Shown here: in pieces, positions 59,441-64,000 of the stretch
Layout of the letters: each line of letters opens with the position of its first letter
How positions within the stretch are numbered: the first letter of the stretch is position 1
Assembly (NCBI RefSeq): GCF_013620825.1
Contig: NZ_NJIC01000051.1
Span: 1-64,000, forward strand
Source: Rhodanobacter sp. PCA2
Lineage (GTDB): Bacteria; Pseudomonadota; Gammaproteobacteria; Xanthomonadales; Rhodanobacteraceae
Direction: 5' to 3'
Length of the DNA: 64,000 nucleotides
Translations under genes and position numbers: made by a program
The notes under the pieces: generated by a model
The model's database searches: none
What the model was told of the DNA's origin: nothing
Seen by the model: the letters and a program-made list of their open reading frames with translations, nothing else

Positions 59441-59923
59441 CTACAGCGGCTCGGGCGTGAGCGGCTCGCGCTCCTTGGGAAACGCCGCCCACAGTGCGGC
59501 CATGGTCTGCCCGCTGACGGGGTGGCGCAGCTGCGGCGCGATATCGGCCAGCGGCTTCAGCACGAACGCGTGGCGGAGTTCCTTGCGCGGGATCTGCAGA
59601 TGGCCCGGGCCGCTGATCACCTCGTCGCCGTACAGCACGATGTCCAGGTCCAGCGTGCGGTCCGAATAGCGCGGCACGTCGCGGCGGCGGCCGTGGCGGT
59701 CTTCCAGCGCGTGCAGCCAGTCGTTCAAGGCGCCGGGGGCGAGCTCGGTGTCCAGGCCCACCGCGAGGTTCACGAAGTCCGCGCCGTCGAAGCCCACCGA
59801 GCGGCTGCGGTAGGCCGGCGACACCACGATCGCGCCGAAGCGCGCGCGCAGTTCGTCCAGCGCGGCACGCAGGTAGCGGTGCGGTTGCTGGTTGGAACCC
59901 AGGCTGAGGTAGACGCGGGCCAT
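59441..59923 (-). CDS. folK: 2-amino-4-hydroxy-6-hydroxymethyldihydropteridine pyrophosphokinase
   Basis: Cytoplasmic kinase transferring pyrophosphate from ATP to 6-hydroxymethyl-dihydropterin in folate synthesis. The 160-residue product matches E. coli FolK (159). Motifs are YLSLGSNQQPHRYLRAAL at the start, SRSVGFDGADFVNLA, the ATP/Mg signature RTLDLDIVLYG, and IPRKELRHAFVLKPLADIAP. Its start overlaps the MscS-type gene stop (TGATG), so the two are coupled. Confidence 0.95.
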   Translation of the reverse strand: MARVYLSLGSNQQPHRYLRAALDELRARFGAIVVSPAYRSRSVGFDGADFVNLAVGLDTELAPGALNDWLHALEDRHGRRRDVPRYSDRTLDLDIVLYGDEVISGPGHLQIPRKELRHAFVLKPLADIAPQLRHPVSGQTMAALWAAFPKEREPLTPEPL

Positions 59924-61191
59924 CACGGTGTCGCGGGCTGGAAAGTCCGCGATTCTGCCTGCCCTTCGCCCAGTCGCGCCAGCCCGGCCTGCAGATCGTG
60001 GCCGCTGGGCTGCTGGTACAGGCGCAGGCCGAACTCCGGCAGCAGCGCGAAAAGATGGTCGAAGATGTCCGCCTGGATGCCCTCGTACTCGGCCCATGCC
60101 ACGGTGGCGGTGAAGCAGTACAGCTCCAGCGGGATGCCCTGCGGACCGCTGGCAAGCTGGCGCACCATGCAGCTGAGGCCGTGGTGGATGCGCGGATGGT
60201 CGTCCAGGTAGGCCTGCGCATAGGCGCGGAACGTGCCGAGGTTGGTGAGCCGGCGCCGGTTGGCCGCCACCGCGTCCGCCTCGCCCAGCGCCCGGTTCCA
60301 CTCGGCCACTTCCTGCTGCTTGGCCGACAGGTAGCCCGCCAGCAGGTGCAGCCGCGCCAGGCGCTCCAGCGTCGCGGCGTCGAGGAAGCCCACGCTGCCC
60401 GCGTCTATGGTGATCACGCGCTTGATGCGCCGGCCGCCGGTCTCCTGCATGCCGCGCCAGTTCTTGTACGAGTCGGAAATCAGCCGCCAGCTCGGGATGG
60501 TGGTGATGGTCTTGTCCCAGTTGCGCACCTTCACCGTGTGCAGCGCGATGTCGATCACGTCGCCGTCGGCATTGAGCTGGGGCACCTCAATCCAGTCGCC
60601 CACCCGCAGCATGTCGTTGGAGGACAGCTGCACGCCGGCCACGAAGCCCAGGATGGTGTCCTTGAACACCAGCATCAGCACCGCCGACATCGCGCCCAGC
60701 CCCGACAGCAGCAGGCCGATCTCCTGCCCGGTGAGCGCGGTGACGACGACCAGCCCGGCCGCCACGAACAGCGCGATCTTCGCGAGCTGCATCACGCCCT
60801 TGATCGAACGCTCGCGGCCGCGCGGCGTGTCGCGGTAGAGGTCTTCCAGCGCCGACAGCGCGGCGGCGATCGCCATGGCCACGAACAGCACCAGCAACGC
60901 CTCGGCGACGTTGCCCACCACCTGCGCCAGCCGGTCCGGCACGTCCGGCACCAGCGCGATGCCGTATTGCACGATCAGCGCCGGCACCGTGCGCGCCAGC
61001 CACAGGAAGGTGCGGCGCCGGCACAGCGCATCGTCCCAGTGCCACTCGGTGCGCGCGGCGATGCGGTGCACCACGCGCACCAGCACGCCGCGCACCAGCA
61101 CGCCGGCCAGCCACGCCAGCAGCAGCAGGGCCAGCAGGCCCAGCACGGTGCGCATGCCCGGCAGGTCCATCAGTTGTTGCAGGGAAGCCAT
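59923..61191 (-). CDS. YbdG-like mechanosensitive channel (MscS family)
   Basis: A 422-residue inner-membrane MscS-family protein. Five predicted helices (to about residue 185) end with the pore-lining GLGAMSAVLMLVFKDTILGFVAG. The beta domain has MLRVGDWIEVPQLNADGDVIDI, then KNWRGMQETGGRRIKRVI, as in E. coli YbdG (415 residues). It likely opens under strong membrane tension and protects against moderate osmotic downshock. It is unusually placed between folB and folK, overlapping folK by 1 nt. Confidence 0.87.
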   Translation of the reverse strand: MASLQQLMDLPGMRTVLGLLALLLLAWLAGVLVRGVLVRVVHRIAARTEWHWDDALCRRRTFLWLARTVPALIVQYGIALVPDVPDRLAQVVGNVAEALLVLFVAMAIAAALSALEDLYRDTPRGRERSIKGVMQLAKIALFVAAGLVVVTALTGQEIGLLLSGLGAMSAVLMLVFKDTILGFVAGVQLSSNDMLRVGDWIEVPQLNADGDVIDIALHTVKVRNWDKTITTIPSWRLISDSYKNWRGMQETGGRRIKRVITIDAGSVGFLDAATLERLARLHLLAGYLSAKQQEVAEWNRALGEADAVAANRRRLTNLGTFRAYAQAYLDDHPRIHHGLSCMVRQLASGPQGIPLELYCFTATVAWAEYEGIQADIFDHLFALLPEFGLRLYQQPSGHDLQAGLARLGEGQAESRTFQPATP

Positions 61192-61214
61192 TCGCTTCGC
61201 TCCTCGGTATAGGT

Positions 61215-61234
61215 CCGGCCCGGCGACGGGCCGG
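61215..61234. other. Hairpin between folB and the MscS-type gene
   Basis: CCGGCCCG and CGGGCCGG with a GCGA loop in the 64-bp gap. It may attenuate read-through from folB. Confidence 0.4.
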
Positions 61235-61255
61235 GTGGCCTGCGCCGCAGGACGG

Positions 61256-61612
61256 CTACGGCCGCGTGCCGCGCTCGATGCGCACGCCCACCGCCTTCGC
61301 GCCGCGCACCGCGCCGGGCTTGGACAGCTTCAGCCGCACCCAGCCCACGCCGAACTCCTCGCGGATAATCGCGGCGCAGCGCTCGGCCAGGGTTTCCACC
61401 AGGCCGAAGCTGGAGGCCTCGACGTAGTCGATCAGCCGCTTCGACACGTCCTTGTAGTTCAGCGTCAGCGCGATCTCGTCGCTGGCGGCCGGCACGGTGT
61501 TGTCGAACGCCATCTCGATGTCGAACGACAGGGTCTGGCGCACGCGCCGCTCCCAGTCGTAGATGCCGATCACGGCGTCGATGCGCAGATCCTCGATGAA
61601 GACGATGTCCAT
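61256..61612 (-). CDS. folB: Dihydroneopterin aldolase
   Basis: 118-residue aldolase converting 7,8-dihydroneopterin to 6-hydroxymethyl-dihydropterin and glycolaldehyde, the step before FolK. The N-terminus [21 protein letters not shown] includes the catalytic Tyr/Glu region, followed by NYKDVSKRL and [13 protein letters not shown]. Length is typical (about 120). It forms one minus-strand set with the channel gene and folK. Confidence 0.92.
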   Translation of the reverse strand: MDIVFIEDLRIDAVIGIYDWERRVRQTLSFDIEMAFDNTVPAASDEIALTLNYKDVSKRLIDYVEASSFGLVETLAERCAAIIREEFGVGWVRLKLSKPGAVRGAKAVGVRIERGTRP

Positions 61613-61745
61613 GGCGGCACGTGGCGGAACGGGCCCTACAGGGTCCGCGACCGCGCGCGCAGATGCAAGCGGGGCCCTGGCAACGGGCAGGCAAACGCGC
61701 AACGTGCTAGATGTGGAAACCCCTCTCCATCCCGCAGGACCCGCC

Positions 61746-62156
61746 ATGAGCACGCCCGCCAACGTGACCGCCGCGATCGCCGGCACGCCCTACACCACCC
61801 GCCTCGCCGACGACCGCGGCCACCAGTGGCTGGCCGACGAGCCCGCCGACCTGCACGGCGCCGACGCCGGCCCGGACCCGCACCGCCTGCTGCTGTCCGC
61901 GCTGGGCGCCTGCACCTCGATCACGCTGAAGATGTACGCCGAGCGCAAGGGCTGGCCGCTGGAGGGCGTGGACGTGGCGCTGGACTTCAACCCCGACGGC
62001 ACGCCGCCGGCCGGCACGAACGTGATACGGCGACACATCGCGCTGCGCGGCGCGCTGGACGAGGCGCAGCGCGAACGCCTGCTGCAGATCGCCAACGCCT
62101 GTCCCATCCACAAGGTGCTGAGCGGCGAGATCCGCATCGACTCCGCGCTGGCATAG
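61746..62156 (+). CDS. OsmC/Ohr-family peroxiredoxin-like protein
   Basis: 136 residues with the OsmC/Ohr fold. The two reactive cysteines sit in [19 protein letters not shown] (near residue 59) and [11 protein letters not shown] (near residue 119). Such proteins reduce organic hydroperoxides with lipoyl or thiol donors. The sequence is closer to the general OsmC group than to Ohr, so the preferred peroxide is unclear. It is 41 bp upstream of dbpA on the same strand. Confidence 0.87.
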   Translation: MSTPANVTAAIAGTPYTTRLADDRGHQWLADEPADLHGADAGPDPHRLLLSALGACTSITLKMYAERKGWPLEGVDVALDFNPDGTPPAGTNVIRRHIALRGALDEAQRERLLQIANACPIHKVLSGEIRIDSALA

Positions 62157-62197
62157 GCGTCGCGGGCCGTGCGGGCGGCGGCATGCGATCATGGCGC

Positions 62198-63589
62198 ATG
62201 ACTACTTTCGCCACGCTCCCGCTCAAGCCCGCCCTGCTCGCCAGCCTCGACGCCCTCGGCTACACGGAGATGACGCCGGTGCAGGCGCAAAGCCTGCCGC
62301 CGATGCTGGAAGGCCGCGACGTGATCGCGCAGGCGCGCACCGGCAGCGGCAAGACCGCCGCCTTCGGGCTGGCCCTGCTGCAGGCCCTGCAGGCGGAAAC
62401 GATCCGCCTGCAGGCGCTGGTGCTGTGCCCCACGCGCGAGCTGGCCGACCAGGTCGGCAAATCCATCCGCAAGCTCGCGGCGAACATCCCCAACGTGAAG
62501 CTGCTGACCCTGTGCGGCGGCATGCCGCTGGGGCCGCAACTCGCCTCGCTCACGCACGACCCGCACATCGTGGTCGGCACGCCCGGCCGCGTGCAGGAAC
62601 ACCTGAAGCGCGGCAGCCTGCACGGCGGCGGCATCCAGGTGCTGGTGCTGGACGAGGCCGACCGCATGCTCGACATGGGCTTCAGCGAGGCGATCGACGA
62701 CATCGTCGGACGCATCGCCAAGCATCACCAGACGCTGCTGTTCTCGGCCACCTACGCCGAGGAAATCCGCGCGGTGAGCAAGCGCCTGCAGCGCGATCCG
62801 GTGGAAGTGACGGTGGAAACGCCAAGCGGGGAAACCACCATCGAGCAGCGCTTCCACGAAGTCGATCCGGCGCAGAAGATCGACGCGCTGGCGCAACTGC
62901 TGTCCAGGGACACGCTCAGCGCGGAACAGGCGCAGCACGCGCTCGTCTTCTGCAACATGCGCAAGGACGTGGACGCCGTGGCGCAGGAACTGGATCGCCG
63001 CGGCTACTCCGCGCTGGCCCTGCACGGCGACATGGAGCAGCGCGACCGCGACGAGGTGCTGGTGCAGTTCGCCAACCGCAGCTGCTGCATCCTGGTCGCC
63101 ACCGACGTGGCCGCGCGCGGCCTCGACATCGCGGCGCTGCCGCTGGTGGTGAGCCACGACATCGCCCACGATCCGGACACGCACACGCACCGCATCGGCC
63201 GCACCGGCCGCGCGGGCGAACACGGCCTCGCCATCACCCTGGTCACGCCGCGCGAACGGCCCAAGGCCGCGAACATCGAGGAACAGCTCGGCCATCCGCT
63301 GCCCTGGCATCCGCTGCGCGTGGCGCCGCCGCGCGGCAAGCAGCTCAACCTCGCACCGATGAAGACCCTGGTGATCGACGCGGGGCGGCAGGACAAGCTG
63401 CGCCCCGGCGACATCCTCGGCGCGCTCACCGGCGACGCGGGACTCGATGCGAAGGACATCGGCAAGATCGACGTGTTCGCCACCCGCGCCTACGTGGCGA
63501 TCACCCGCGCGCTGGCGAACAAGGCGCTGGAGCGCTTGCGCGCAGGGCGCATCAAGGGCCGCAATTTCCGGGTGCGGCCGCTGGGCTGA
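62198..63589 (+). CDS. dbpA: ATP-dependent RNA helicase DbpA
   Basis: A 463-residue DEAD-box helicase (E. coli DbpA has 457). Motifs in order: Q motif [17 protein letters not shown] (I), PTRELADQ (Ia), [15 protein letters not shown] (II, DEAD), FSATY (III), FCNMRKD (IV), [10 protein letters not shown] (V) and [10 protein letters not shown] (VI). The C-terminal RNA-binding domain (about 390-463, ending [14 protein letters not shown]) targets hairpin 92 of 23S rRNA in large-subunit assembly. Its 3' end overlaps the convergent flavoprotein gene by 38 bp. Confidence 0.95.
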   Translation: MTTFATLPLKPALLASLDALGYTEMTPVQAQSLPPMLEGRDVIAQARTGSGKTAAFGLALLQALQAETIRLQALVLCPTRELADQVGKSIRKLAANIPNVKLLTLCGGMPLGPQLASLTHDPHIVVGTPGRVQEHLKRGSLHGGGIQVLVLDEADRMLDMGFSEAIDDIVGRIAKHHQTLLFSATYAEEIRAVSKRLQRDPVEVTVETPSGETTIEQRFHEVDPAQKIDALAQLLSRDTLSAEQAQHALVFCNMRKDVDAVAQELDRRGYSALALHGDMEQRDRDEVLVQFANRSCCILVATDVAARGLDIAALPLVVSHDIAHDPDTHTHRIGRTGRAGEHGLAITLVTPRERPKAANIEEQLGHPLPWHPLRVAPPRGKQLNLAPMKTLVIDAGRQDKLRPGDILGALTGDAGLDAKDIGKIDVFATRAYVAITRALANKALERLRAGRIKGRNFRVRPLG

Positions 63590-64000
63590 CCGTCGTCCGG
63601 CGCCGCAGCCAGGCCGCGGCGCCGCGGCCGGCCAGCAGGCCGCTGGCGAAGCAGGCGGTGAGCAGGTAACCGCCGGTGGGCGCTTCCCAGTCCAGCATCT
63701 CGCCGGCGCAGAACGTGCCGGGCCGGGCGCGCAGCATCAGGTGTTCGTCCAGCGCTTCCAGCCGCACGCCGCCGGCCGTGCTGATCGCCTCGGCCAGCGG
63801 GCGCGGTGCGCGCAGCGTGAGCGGCAGCGCCTTGATGCGCGCAGCCAGCGCCTGCGGATCGGCGAGCGCGGACTTGTCGGCGCCCTCGAACACCAGCGCG
63901 CACTTCGCGGCATCCAGATGCGCACGGCGGCGCAGCCAGTCGCCGAGGCTGTGCTTGCCGCGCGGCGCGGCGAGGCGTTCGGCCAGCGCGTCCTGCGCGA
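63552..64000 (-). CDS. BaiN/HI0933-like NAD(P)/FAD-dependent flavoprotein, C-terminal part
   Basis: Partial: the 5' end lies beyond the window. The visible 149 codons encode the family's C-terminal part: a [12 protein letters not shown] helix, [28 protein letters not shown], the [22 protein letters not shown] stretch that closes the FAD site, and the final helix [11 protein letters not shown]. The gene converges on and overlaps the end of dbpA. Function of the family is mostly unknown. Confidence 0.8.
   Translation of the reverse strand, partial: AQDALAERLAAPRGKHSLGDWLRRRAHLDAAKCALVFEGADKSALADPQALAARIKALPLTLRAPRPLAEAISTAGGVRLEALDEHLMLRARPGTFCAGEMLDWEAPTGGYLLTACFASGLLAGRGAAAWLRRRTTVSPAAAPGNCGP

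Overview
The window is GC-rich chromosomal DNA from a gammaproteobacterium. The TonB-dependent receptors of the Xanthomonas/Caulobacter type, the SpmA-SpmB fusion, the dispersed intergenic repeats and the overall gene complement point to Lysobacterales (Xanthomonadales), most likely Rhodanobacteraceae (a Dyella, Rhodanobacter or Frateuria relative). This placement comes from sequence character only. About 50 protein genes are supported. I saw no rRNA, tRNA, CRISPR array, transposase or phage gene.

Layout. 1-6.4 kb: repeats, rpiA, two divergent L,D-transpeptidases, a CLC chloride transporter with CBS domains and a small membrane protein. 6.6-14.5 kb (+ strand): a FadR/GntR regulator followed by an operon encoding a complete oxidative (De Ley-Doudoroff) galactose route: SDR sugar dehydrogenase, lactonase, galactonate dehydratase, KDGal kinase and KDPGal aldolase, then a GalP-type symporter and a GH43 enzyme. 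14.7-27.4 kb (- strand): a matching polysaccharide-utilisation block with a TonB receptor, a second GH43, an SGNH esterase, a sialidase-fold (GH93/GH33-like) exo-enzyme with six exact 48-residue repeats, a Tat-exported sulfatase, a clan GH-A hydrolase and galM. A shared FadR-type operator motif lies in front of the regulator, the TonB receptor and galM, tying the two halves into one predicted regulon for an arabinose/galactose-containing, possibly sulfated or acetylated, plant or algal polymer.

27.5-37.8 kb: a Y-family polymerase-like protein, a PadR regulator with a perfect 21-bp palindrome at its start, the remnant of an ABC permease, a tandem methylglyoxal-synthase-domain protein, an SpmAB-like permease, then a TonB receptor-acid phosphatase pair and a methyltransferase. 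37.9-43.8 kb: gltB-gltD glutamate synthase. 44.1-49.9 kb: a second, paralogous TonB receptor-acid phosphatase pair preceded by a 17-bp palindrome, then envC and an S41 C-terminal processing protease.

50-64 kb: a GMC oxidoreductase/subunit-3/DUF1080 operon resembling 3-keto-glycoside metabolism, a MidA-like methyltransferase, a TonB receptor with a perfect Zur-like box, an EcsC-family protein, and a folate-linked cluster (pteridine reductase, folK, MscS-type channel, folB). It ends with an OsmC-family protein, dbpA and the 3' part of a BaiN-like flavoprotein that runs off the window.

The most notable predictions are the galactose/polysaccharide regulon with its operator set, the duplicated TonB receptor-class A acid phosphatase module, and the Zur-box TonB receptor.
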